DNA from: DATLED01 sp046597375 | GTDB lineage: Bacteria > Actinomycetota > Acidimicrobiia > Acidimicrobiales > CADCTF01 | Length of the DNA stretch: 17,274 nt | Direction of reading: 5' to 3' | NCBI GenBank assembly: GCA_046597375.1 | Contig: JBKJKM010000277.1 | Span: 1 to 17,274 of the forward strand | In this document: positions 1 to 5,669 of the stretch, in pieces | Layout: every line of letters starts with the position of its first letter | Numbering within the stretch: the stretch's first letter is position 1 | The notes under the pieces: model-generated | Told to the model about the DNA's origin: nothing | What the model saw: only the letters and a program-made list of their open reading frames with translations | The model's database searches: none | Position numbers and translations under genes: made by a program

Positions 1-1019
1 AGCTCGAGGCTCGAGCAGATGTCCTCGTGGGCGTTCTTGCCGGCCTGGTTGAGCAGGATCACCTGGTCGACATGGCTCTCCTCGAACCGTCGGAGTCGCT
101 CGATGATCGTCTGCGGCGATCCGATCAGGCCGCCGAGCTTGGCCGCCTGGCCCTTGGGCGTCTCCTTGTAGGCCTGGAACTCGTCCCACAGGCTGACCGA
201 GCCAGGCTCGACCGGGCCATGGCTGTTGTAGAAGCCGAGGGCGAACTGGAAGAAGCTCGAGCCCTCGGCCTTGGCGATCGCCTCTTCGTCTGTCGGGGCG
301 CACATGAACTGGCTGACCACGGCGATGGCCGGGTTGGTGGCGTAGTCGGCCAGCTTGTCGAGGCGTTGCGTGTAGGCGTTGTAGTACGCGTGCACCCAGG
401 CCTTGGCCGCCTCGGCGCTGACGAACTGGAACCCCAGGGCACCCATGCCCCGGCTGCCCGCCATACGAATCGTCTCCATCTGGCTGCAGGCGACCCACAG
501 CGGCGGATGTGGCTTCTGGCGCGGCTTCGGGACGACGTTGCGCAGCGGGAAGTCGTAGTACTCGCCGTGGTATTCCGTGCCCAGGTCGGTGAACATCGGG
601 ATGAGGCAGCGCACCCCGTCTTCCCACACGGCCCGCTTCTCGCGGAACTTGCGGTCGAAGGGGTGGAGCTCGGTGACGCTGCTGCCCTCGCCGAGGCCGA
701 GTTCGACCCGCCCATGGCTCAGCAGGTCGAGAGTGCTGACCCGCTCGGCCACCCGCGCCGGGTGGTTGGTCGTGAGCTGGACGATGCCATGGCCCAGGCG
801 GATGTTCGTCGTGCGCTGGCTGGCTGCGGCGAGGAACACCTCGGGGGCGGAGCTATGGCTGTACTCCTCGAGGAAGTGGTGCTCCACCTCCCACGCGTAG
901 TCGTAGCCGAGGCGATCGGCGAGGGCGATCTGCTCCAGCGAGTCGTGCAGGAGCCGGTACTCGCTCTCCTCCGTCCAAGGTCGCGGTAGCTGGTGCTCGT
1001 AGAAGATCCCGAACTTCAT
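1..1019 (-). CDS. LLM-class flavin-dependent oxidoreductase (luciferase-like), 3' end missing
   Basis: Translating the minus strand from ATG at 1019 gives an open frame of 339 codons that runs off the left edge, so the C-terminus is missing. The N-terminus MKFGIFYEHQ, then EVEHHF, the stretch around RLGHGIVQLTTNHP, and LLSHGRVELGLGEGS are typical of the bacterial luciferase-like TIM-barrel family, which uses reduced flavin (FMN or F420) for monooxygenation or hydride transfer. A later GLIGSPQTIIERLRRF segment matches the usual C-terminal helix region that precedes the end of such proteins, so probably only tens of residues are lost. The substrate cannot be inferred. The start is supported by a -10-like hexamer seven bases upstream. 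The family call is strong; flavin type and role are unknown. Confidence 0.9.
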   Translation of the reverse strand, partial: MKFGIFYEHQLPRPWTEESEYRLLHDSLEQIALADRLGYDYAWEVEHHFLEEYSHSSAPEVFLAAASQRTTNIRLGHGIVQLTTNHPARVAERVSTLDLLSHGRVELGLGEGSSVTELHPFDRKFREKRAVWEDGVRCLIPMFTDLGTEYHGEYYDFPLRNVVPKPRQKPHPPLWVACSQMETIRMAGSRGMGALGFQFVSAEAAKAWVHAYYNAYTQRLDKLADYATNPAIAVVSQFMCAPTDEEAIAKAEGSSFFQFALGFYNSHGPVEPGSVSLWDEFQAYKETPKGQAAKLGGLIGSPQTIIERLRRFEESHVDQVILLNQAGKNAHEDICSSLE

Positions 1020-1026
1020 GGGGCCG

Positions 1027-1032
1027 AGGGTA
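1027..1032 (-). promoter_or_regulatory. Predicted -10 element, oxidoreductase gene
   Basis: Reading the minus strand, TACCCT (1032-1027) is followed by seven bases and then the ATG at 1019. A TAnnnT hexamer 6-7 nt before the start codon predicts a leaderless mRNA. No good -35 is visible; a (CCG)5 run lies where it would fall. Confidence 0.5.
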
Positions 1033-1041
1033 CGCCCGCCT

Positions 1042-1056
1042 CCGCCGCCGCCGCCG
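1042..1056. repeat. (CCG)5 trinucleotide run in promoter spacer
   Basis: Five perfect CCG units lie between the predicted -10 of the oxidoreductase gene (1027-1032) and the upstream TTCRYGA boxes. The run occupies the -35 region. It may simply reflect high GC content. Confidence 0.6.
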
Positions 1057-1127
1057 TTTCGTGATGCGTTCTGGTCGCTGGACGGGCCTTCATGAAGCGA
1101 TTCGGTCGCCGGAAGGCTTCACGAAAC
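1056..1127. promoter_or_regulatory. Three spaced TTCRYGA boxes, possible operator array
   Basis: The heptamers TTCGTGA (1058-1064), TTCATGA (1089-1095) and TTCACGA (1118-1124) begin 31 and 29 bp apart, close to three helical turns. The middle one sits in the perfect palindrome CTTCATGAAG (1088-1097). The outer two form a 9-bp inverted repeat, GTTTCGTGA (1056-1064) with TCACGAAAC (1119-1127). The array lies upstream of the flavin oxidoreductase promoter and overlaps the Nudix stop codon. Regulation is inferred; no regulator is assigned. Confidence 0.35.
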
Positions 1128-1628
1128 CGACGGTTGCAGGTCGACCTGGTCGTCGTCGATCCAGAGATCGAAGCATTGCATCGCTCGTCGGATCAGCCAT
1201 GGAGGGCCGGGCACCACGTCGTCGCGCTCCGCGAGCTCCTCCGGGGTGGCCCACCACACCGTCGATCCGGCCATGTCGTCGCCCGGCACGACATCGCCGC
1301 CGAGGTAGGCGGCCACCATCGCCGTCGACAGCATGTGCGTGACCTCGTCGTCGTAACGCCAGGTCCAGGCGTGCACCGTGCCGAGCATGCGGATGCGCGC
1401 CTCGGGTCCCGCTTCCTCGGCCACCTCTCGGGAAGCGCCCTCGAGCAGCGTCTCGCCCGCCTCGAGCCCACCATTGACGACCTCCCACCCCGGCGCCGGA
1501 CGCTTGGCCGGCGAACTCAGCATCAGGATCCGCCGCGTGGCGGGGTCGATGATGAACACGAACACGGCCGCTGCGAACCCGGCGAAGCGCCGGCCGTTGG
1601 CCCCCACCAGCTCCGGCTGCGGCGCCAT
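1119..1628 (-). CDS. Nudix hydrolase
   Basis: A 169-residue protein with a nearly canonical Nudix box at residues 53-75: G-x5-E-x7-REVAEEAG, with Gly53, Glu59, Arg67, Glu68, Glu71 and Glu72 all in place. A proline occupies the usually hydrophobic position after the last glycine. The preceding GWEVVNGGLEAGE resembles ADP-ribose/NDP-sugar pyrophosphatase-type Nudix proteins, which hydrolyse nucleoside diphosphates linked to another moiety using Mg2+. The substrate is not determinable from sequence. The start ATG at 1628 shares one base with the stop of the upstream lipid kinase gene (TGATG), so the two are probably translationally coupled. There is no separate promoter motif in front of it. Confidence 0.9.
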   Translation of the reverse strand: MAPQPELVGANGRRFAGFAAAVFVFIIDPATRRILMLSSPAKRPAPGWEVVNGGLEAGETLLEGASREVAEEAGPEARIRMLGTVHAWTWRYDDEVTHMLSTAMVAAYLGGDVVPGDDMAGSTVWWATPEELAERDDVVPGPPWLIRRAMQCFDLWIDDDQVDLQPSVS

Positions 1629-2485
1629 CAGTCAGGTGGCCTCAGCACCCGGAGCGCCTTGGGGCGGCAGCGGAAACGCAAGGGTGTCGACATCGGGACG
1701 AGCTCGCCGTCGAGAGCCACGTCGATCTTCGTTCGGCCAGGGAAGGACAGCTCGACAGACGACGCCTCATGGAACTCGGCCATCGGTGACTCGGCGATCC
1801 GCCCGGCAAGCAGGGCCAGCACGATCCGTAGCCGGGCCGCCTTGCCATCGGCCCGCAGGATCCGCACGTCGAGGAGGCCGTCGTCGAGCGTCTCGCGGCT
1901 GATCAGGTCGAAGAGCGATGTGCCGTAGCGGCCGTTGCCGACGAACACCATCCAGGCCCGGTAGCTCTGGCCACCATCGACGATGACGGTGAACTTGTGC
2001 AGGGATCGCACCGACTTCCACGTCGCCACCAACGTGGCCGTCTGCTTGGAGAAGCGCTTCTCGTGCACCTCCCGATCGCGGACGATGCGGGGGTAGACGC
2101 CGACGTTGGCGTTGTTGATGAAGGCTTCGCCGTTGACCTCCCCGATGTCGATCTGGTCGGTGTGCCCGCCCGCCGCCGCTGCTGTGGCCGCTTCGAGGGT
2201 CGGAATGCCGAGCTCCTTGGCGAAGTGGTTTCGGGTTCCGGCGGGGATGGCCAACAGGGGGAGGTCGGTGCCGGCGACGACCCCCGCAGCGCATCGGATC
2301 GTGCCGTCTCCGCCGGCGATGGCGAGGAATTCTGGCGAACCTGAGGCGACCGCCTCTTCCACCTGCTTGCGCACCTCTTTGCCCTGGAACTCCTCGACAC
2401 GGCTGCCGGGGAACCCGGCGGCGATGTCGGTTGTCGACGTCTCCTCCGGTCCCGAGTGGGGGTTGACGAGAACGACGCCGGGCAT
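1628..2485 (-). CDS. Diacylglycerol kinase family lipid kinase
   Basis: A 285-residue protein of the DAGK catalytic-domain (YegS/DgkB-like) family, which phosphorylates a lipid hydroxyl using ATP at the cytoplasmic membrane face. Visible hallmarks are the N-terminal strand VVLVNPHSG (residues 4-12), the nucleotide-binding GGDGT at 58-62, and PAGTRNHFAKELGIP at 81-95. A C-terminal half contains GNGRYG, the DDGLLDVRI motif and a final VALDGE segment, as in the family's beta-sandwich domain. Length is normal. It could act on diacylglycerol or on another lipid such as a sphingoid base; this cannot be settled here. A Nudix hydrolase gene follows with a one-base overlap. The ATG at 2485 is supported by TAAAGT exactly six bases upstream, giving a likely leaderless transcript. 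Confidence 0.92.
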   Translation of the reverse strand: MPGVVLVNPHSGPEETSTTDIAAGFPGSRVEEFQGKEVRKQVEEAVASGSPEFLAIAGGDGTIRCAAGVVAGTDLPLLAIPAGTRNHFAKELGIPTLEAATAAAAGGHTDQIDIGEVNGEAFINNANVGVYPRIVRDREVHEKRFSKQTATLVATWKSVRSLHKFTVIVDGGQSYRAWMVFVGNGRYGTSLFDLISRETLDDGLLDVRILRADGKAARLRIVLALLAGRIAESPMAEFHEASSVELSFPGRTKIDVALDGELVPMSTPLRFRCRPKALRVLRPPD

Positions 2486-2491
2486 GGCTGG

Positions 2492-2497
2492 ACTTTA
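2492..2497 (-). promoter_or_regulatory. Predicted -10 element, lipid kinase-Nudix unit
   Basis: TAAAGT (2497-2492 on the minus strand), six bases, then ATG at 2485. It lies in the 35-bp gap after the menF stop, so the lipid kinase pair appears to have its own start point as well as possible read-through from menF. Confidence 0.55.
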
Positions 2498-2520
2498 GGG
2501 GCGGAGCTCGCTCTCGGAAT

Positions 2521-3744
2521 TCACGGTCGGACGACCGCCGCCAGGATGGCCTGGAGCTTCAATTGTGTTTCCACCAGCTCGCGCTGCGGGTCGGAGCCCT
2601 CGACGACCCCGACGCCGGCGAAGAGCCGTGCACGCGAGCCGCGCACCTCGGCCGAACGGATGCCGATCGCGAACATCCCGTCACCCGCAGCGTCGACCCA
2701 TCCCACCGGACCGGCGTAGCGACCACGGGACAGGCCCTCGTGGTGGGAGAGCCAGGACAGCGCGGCCGCCGTCGGGGTGCCTGCCACCGCCGGGGTGGGG
2801 TGCAGCGCCGACACCAGCTCCAACGCCGAGGGCCAAGGCGCCGTCAACGTGCCCGAGATCTCGGTTCCGAGGTGCAGGACGTTGCGGAGCTGCATCACCG
2901 AGGGTGTCGTCGGCACGTCGAGTGCATCGCAACGCGGGCGGAGCACCCGATCGATCTCCTCGATGACGAAGCGGTGCTCACGTTGATCCTTGACCGAGGC
3001 CACCAGCGCGGCCGCCAACAGCTCATCGGCGTGGGGGTCACCGCTGCGAGGGAACGTGCCCGCCAACGGGTGGGAGCGCACCGAGGAGCCCCGTCGTTCG
3101 ACCAGAAGCTCGGGGCTGGCGCCGAGAAACCCGTCGACGGCGAACACCACGCAAGCGGGGTAGAGCGCCCGCAGCCGCTCGAGCACGTCGGGCACGACGA
3201 TGGGCCGGTTGGCCTCGACCAGGACCTCGCGAGCGACCACCACCTTGTCGAGGCTCCCCGTCCGGATCTCTTCGATGGCGTCGGCCACCGTGCGCTGCCA
3301 GTCGGGGTGGGCACGCGGCGAGGTGAGGGTGAATCCGTCGGGCAGCACGGGCCGCTTCGACGGCGTAGCGAGCGCCTCCCGGTCGAGCGCCGGGGCGGCG
3401 CCGACACCGGTCGTCGTGGCCCAGCGTCGACCGTCGGCGTCGCGACGGACCACGAGTGCCGGGACGACCAGGGACGCCGCTTCGTGACGGTCGAAGGGCA
3501 GCGCGCCGAGGGCGACGGCTCCGTCGCCCGCCTCACCGAGCACCTCTTGGATCGATGAGAGGTCGCCGGCCAGACCGTGCGCGAGCTCGAGGCGGGCGGC
3601 GACCCCCCGCCCGGCCAGGCCATGCCCCTCTTGTTCGAAGACGAAGCCGTCGTCACCGGCGACGCTCACGAGGTCGCAGGGCTGGTCGGGATCGAGCTCG
3701 ACGGTGCGACTTCTCAGGTCGTACGTCGTGCGCACGTCGGTCAT
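2521..3744 (-). CDS. menF: Isochorismate synthase MenF
   Basis: A 407-residue chorismate-binding enzyme that isomerises chorismate to isochorismate, the entry step of classical menaquinone synthesis; the same reaction can feed siderophores (EntC/DhbC). Visible family features: the SLDKVVVARE segment with the probable general-base Lys167, GASPELL (208-214, Glu212), LAGT at 227-230, HPTPAVAGTP at 315-324, GRYAGPVGWVD at 341-351, and the Mg-binding region AGVGVVEGSDP with Glu382. The C-terminal ETQLKLQAIL helix is also typical. It lies 13 bp after menG in a merR-menG-menF run, which favours a menaquinone role over siderophore synthesis. No siderophore genes are nearby. No Shine-Dalgarno or -10 motif precedes the ATG, consistent with an operon-internal position. 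Confidence 0.93.
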   Translation of the reverse strand: MTDVRTTYDLRSRTVELDPDQPCDLVSVAGDDGFVFEQEGHGLAGRGVAARLELAHGLAGDLSSIQEVLGEAGDGAVALGALPFDRHEAASLVVPALVVRRDADGRRWATTTGVGAAPALDREALATPSKRPVLPDGFTLTSPRAHPDWQRTVADAIEEIRTGSLDKVVVAREVLVEANRPIVVPDVLERLRALYPACVVFAVDGFLGASPELLVERRGSSVRSHPLAGTFPRSGDPHADELLAAALVASVKDQREHRFVIEEIDRVLRPRCDALDVPTTPSVMQLRNVLHLGTEISGTLTAPWPSALELVSALHPTPAVAGTPTAAALSWLSHHEGLSRGRYAGPVGWVDAAGDGMFAIGIRSAEVRGSRARLFAGVGVVEGSDPQRELVETQLKLQAILAAVVRP

Positions 3745-3757
3745 GGCGTTCGCCCGC

Positions 3758-4441
3758 TCATGTCCGGGTGCCAGTGATGAGCTGGGCGATGCCCCCGGTC
3801 AGCAGTCGACGATCCACCTCGGCGAAGCCGGCGGCCGACAGGGAGTCGAGCATTGCCGTCGGCGGCGGGAGGTAGGCGACCGATTGCGGCAGGTAGCGGT
3901 AGGCGGCGCCGTCAGAGAGCAGCCCGCCGATCTTCGGTACGACCTTGCCGAAGTACACGCCGTGGCCCCAGTGGAGGAGTCGGTTGTCGGGCTCGGCCAC
4001 GTCGAGGAGCGCAACCCGCCCGCCGGCGCGAACCACCCGGCCGAGCTCGACGAAGAAGGCGCCCAGGTCGACGAAGTTGCGCAGTGCGAAGCCGCACGTC
4101 ACGCCGTCGGCCGCGCCGTCGGGAAGCGGGAGGCGGAGGGCATCGGCCTGCACGAGCGGCGCATCGGTGCGGGCATGGGCCAACATCCCCCATGACAGGT
4201 CGGCGCCGATCGGGACGTGCCCAGCTGCTGACAGATCGCGGCACAGGTCGCCGGTGCCGGCGGCCAGATCGAGCACGCGCGACCCGGGCGTCAGGCGAAG
4301 CGAACGGACGGTGGCCCGTCGCCACCCCACGTCGAGGCGAAAGGTCATGATGCGGTTGACCAGGTCGTAGCGAGGCGCGATGGCGTCGAACATCGACCGC
4401 ACCGCCTTGACCTTCGCCTCGCCCTGCGGCAGCGCCGTCAT
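3758..4441 (-). CDS. menG: Demethylmenaquinone methyltransferase MenG/UbiE
   Basis: A 227-residue class I SAM-dependent methyltransferase of the UbiE/MenG family, which C-methylates demethylmenaquinone in the last step of menaquinone synthesis. The N-terminal family signature MFDAIAPRYDLVNRIMTFRLD (about residues 17-37) is followed by the SAM-binding glycine loop VLDLAAGTGDL (56-66), the post-II motif region QADALRLPLPDG, and FALRNFVD (118-125). The UbiE-specific C-terminal segment SDGAAYRYLPQSV (176-188) distinguishes it from general methyltransferases. Its ATG overlaps the merR stop by four bases (ATGA), indicating coupled translation, and menF follows. Actinobacteria rely on menaquinone, so MenG is the preferred name over UbiE. 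Confidence 0.95.
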   Translation of the reverse strand: MTALPQGEAKVKAVRSMFDAIAPRYDLVNRIMTFRLDVGWRRATVRSLRLTPGSRVLDLAAGTGDLCRDLSAAGHVPIGADLSWGMLAHARTDAPLVQADALRLPLPDGAADGVTCGFALRNFVDLGAFFVELGRVVRAGGRVALLDVAEPDNRLLHWGHGVYFGKVVPKIGGLLSDGAAYRYLPQSVAYLPPPTAMLDSLSAAGFAEVDRRLLTGGIAQLITGTRT

Positions 4442-5184
4442 GGCGTCCTGGCCGCTTCACGATGGACGGCGTCGAGCTCGGCCGTCCCACCGACCCGCTC
4501 GATGTGTTCCTGGGCCACGTTGAGCAACGTCCGTCTGAAGTGGTGGGTGACGAGCTCGGTCGTGGCCGGCAGGAGCGTCGTGAACGCCTCCACGAGGCGA
4601 GCCGCAGCCTCGTCATCAGCCAGCCCGGAGTGCCGGAGGGGATGCCGGACGTGGGCGTCGAAGAGCTCGACCGCCCGCTCCGCCACCGCTCGCATGGCGG
4701 CATGGTGGCGGCGGGCCAGGTCCAGCACCTCGGGAAGGGGGAGTCCGGCCTCGAGCAGGCGGAGGCCAGCGGCCGCGGCATCGACGTCGGCGGAGGTGAA
4801 GCGCTCCTCGCCGCCGGTGCGCCGGGGGATCAACAGACCCTCCTTCACCACCGCCTGCAGGAGCCCCACGGGGATCCCACTGCGCTCGGACAGCTCGTCG
4901 ATCGAGAACGTGATGTCGTCGTCGGGTACGGCAGACACGGCGGTGACGAGCGCCTCGTCGGCCGAGTCGAGCTCACCGGCCAGCAGCCGAGCGATCGTGG
5001 CGAGGGTCAGCCCCCTGGCCTGGAGGCGGCGGATACGGGCCAGGCGTTCGAGGTGCTCGTCGTCGTACCAGGCAACTCGACCCTCGCGTCGCGGGGCCTC
5101 CAAGAGTCCTCGGGACTGGTAGAAGCGGACGGTGTCGACGGAGACATCGGCTCTGGCTGCGAGCGCCTCGACCCGGTAGTTCAC
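4438..5184 (-). CDS. MerR-family regulator with two HTH domains, head of menaquinone operon
   Basis: A 248-residue regulator. Residues 1-70 form a standard MerR winged HTH (VSVDTVRFYQSRGLL, AWYDDEHLERLARIRRLQARG). Residues 92-155 look like a second, diverged MerR-type HTH (FSIDELSERSGIPVGLLQAV, KEGLLIPRR, ERFTSADVDAAAAGLRLLEAG). The last 90 residues are helical, His-rich in THHFRR and AQEHIE, and the protein has no cysteine, so a cysteine-based metal or redox sensor of the MerR/SoxR type is unlikely. It is translationally coupled to menG. The start is GTG at 5184, chosen because TAGAGT lies exactly six bases upstream and a palindrome overlaps that element, suggesting autoregulation. The effector is unknown. 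Control of menaquinone genes is inferred from position only. Confidence 0.88.
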   Translation of the reverse strand: MNYRVEALAARADVSVDTVRFYQSRGLLEAPRREGRVAWYDDEHLERLARIRRLQARGLTLATIARLLAGELDSADEALVTAVSAVPDDDITFSIDELSERSGIPVGLLQAVVKEGLLIPRRTGGEERFTSADVDAAAAGLRLLEAGLPLPEVLDLARRHHAAMRAVAERAVELFDAHVRHPLRHSGLADDEAAARLVEAFTTLLPATTELVTHHFRRTLLNVAQEHIERVGGTAELDAVHREAARTP

Positions 5185-5189
5185 ACCAG

Positions 5190-5202
5190 CACTCTAGGAG
5201 TG
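5190..5202. promoter_or_regulatory. Palindrome over the merR-menG-menF promoter (candidate operator)
   Basis: CACTC-TAG-GAGTG is a perfect 5-bp inverted repeat with a 3-bp centre in the 38-bp divergent gap between the merR start (5184) and the zinc-ribbon gene start (5223). It covers the predicted merR -10 hexamer and lies just upstream of the opposing -10. The best candidate ligand is the adjacent MerR protein; this is inference. Confidence 0.5.
5191..5196 (-). promoter_or_regulatory. Predicted -10 element, merR-menG-menF
   Basis: TAGAGT on the minus strand (5196-5191), six bases, then the GTG at 5184. A weak TTCAAC lies 18 bp upstream (5220-5215) as a possible -35. Predicts a leaderless mRNA. 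Confidence 0.55.
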
Positions 5203-5210
5203 ATCGCTCG

Positions 5211-5216
5211 TAAGGT
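5211..5216 (+). promoter_or_regulatory. Predicted -10 element, small zinc-ribbon gene
   Basis: TAAGGT (5211-5216), six bases TGAATC, then GTG at 5223. No convincing -35 at 17-18 bp; TTCACA at 5180-5185 is a good -35 sequence but 25 bp away. Predicts a leaderless mRNA. Confidence 0.5.
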
Positions 5217-5222
5217 TGAATC

Positions 5223-5420
5223 GTGCCCCAAGATGCGGAGCGGACCCACTGCCATGGCTGCGGCCGGACGGTGGGGGAATGTGCGTCCTCGTGCGGACGA
5301 TCGGGCGCCGACGACCAGAAGCGCTTCTGCGACCGCTGCGGATGGCGCCTCCGCGACATCGCCGTCGTGCCCGGCGTGGGTGGCCGCTGGTGTCGTGAGC
5401 ACGGCGTGATCCGCGAGTAG
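5223..5420 (+). CDS. Small cysteine-rich zinc-ribbon protein
   Basis: A 65-residue protein of unknown function, starting with GTG. Cysteines at 10, 13, 20, 24, 36, 39 and 57, plus His60, arrange as C-x2-C, C-x3-C, C-x2-C and C-x2-H, enough for two zinc sites. It has no membrane segment. The reading is supported by the regular cysteine spacing, by a -10-like hexamer six bases before the GTG, and by the tight fit between merR (divergent, 38 bp) and the next gene (convergent; one base separates the two stop codons). It may bind nucleic acid or protein, as small zinc ribbons often do. I do not recognise a named family. Confidence 0.7.
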   Translation: MPQDAERTHCHGCGRTVGECASSCGRSGADDQKRFCDRCGWRLRDIAVVPGVGGRWCREHGVIRE

Positions 5421-5421
5421 A

Positions 5422-5622
5422 TCAGCGAGGTGCGTCGGGAAGCTCGACGCCACAGTGTTTGCAGATCCCGTTCGCCCGGGTGGTCGGTCGGGTGCATGAC
5501 GGGCACCGGTAGACGCGAATGTCGCCGCTCCGGAGGCGTCGCACGGCCGACCACAACATGCCGCCGATGGCGATGACGATCAGCAGCTCGAGCAGGTCGC
5601 GCACGAGGGTGTCGGTGCCCAT
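5422..5622 (-). CDS. Small membrane protein with C-terminal zinc ribbon
   Basis: A 66-residue protein. Residues 8-27 (RDLLELLIVIAIGGMLWSAV) form one transmembrane helix, followed by a basic stretch RRLRSGD and a zinc ribbon with CPSC and CKHC knuckles (Cys at about 40, 43, 54 and 57). By the positive-inside rule the ribbon is probably cytoplasmic. Function unknown. It lies 47 bp downstream of the acyl-CoA synthetase gene on the same strand. A degenerate -10 (CAGGAT) sits exactly six bases before its ATG, so it may be transcribed separately. Its 3' end faces the cysteine-rich gene at 5223-5420. Confidence 0.75.
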   Translation of the reverse strand: MGTDTLVRDLLELLIVIAIGGMLWSAVRRLRSGDIRVYRCPSCTRPTTRANGICKHCGVELPDAPR

Positions 5623-5628
5623 CCCCGC

Positions 5629-5634
5629 ATCCTG
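5629..5634 (-). promoter_or_regulatory. Possible degenerate -10, membrane zinc-ribbon gene
   Basis: CAGGAT (5634-5629 on the minus strand), six bases, then ATG at 5622. It keeps the A2 and T6 positions of TAnnnT but not T1, so it is weaker than the others in the window. Confidence 0.25.
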
Positions 5635-5669
5635 TCGCGTGGGTGGTGGGCCGCTGGAAGTCGGCTCGA

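Noticed and set aside
27..989. Plus-strand 320-codon frame opposite the flavin oxidoreductase.
   Set aside because: The minus strand encodes a recognisable luciferase-like protein; the plus frame shows no motif.
1086..1117. GCCTTC/GAAGGC stem after the Nudix gene as a terminator.
   Set aside because: The stem is only 6 bp with a 20-base loop and no T-tract; the repeats in this gap fit better as TTCRYGA boxes.
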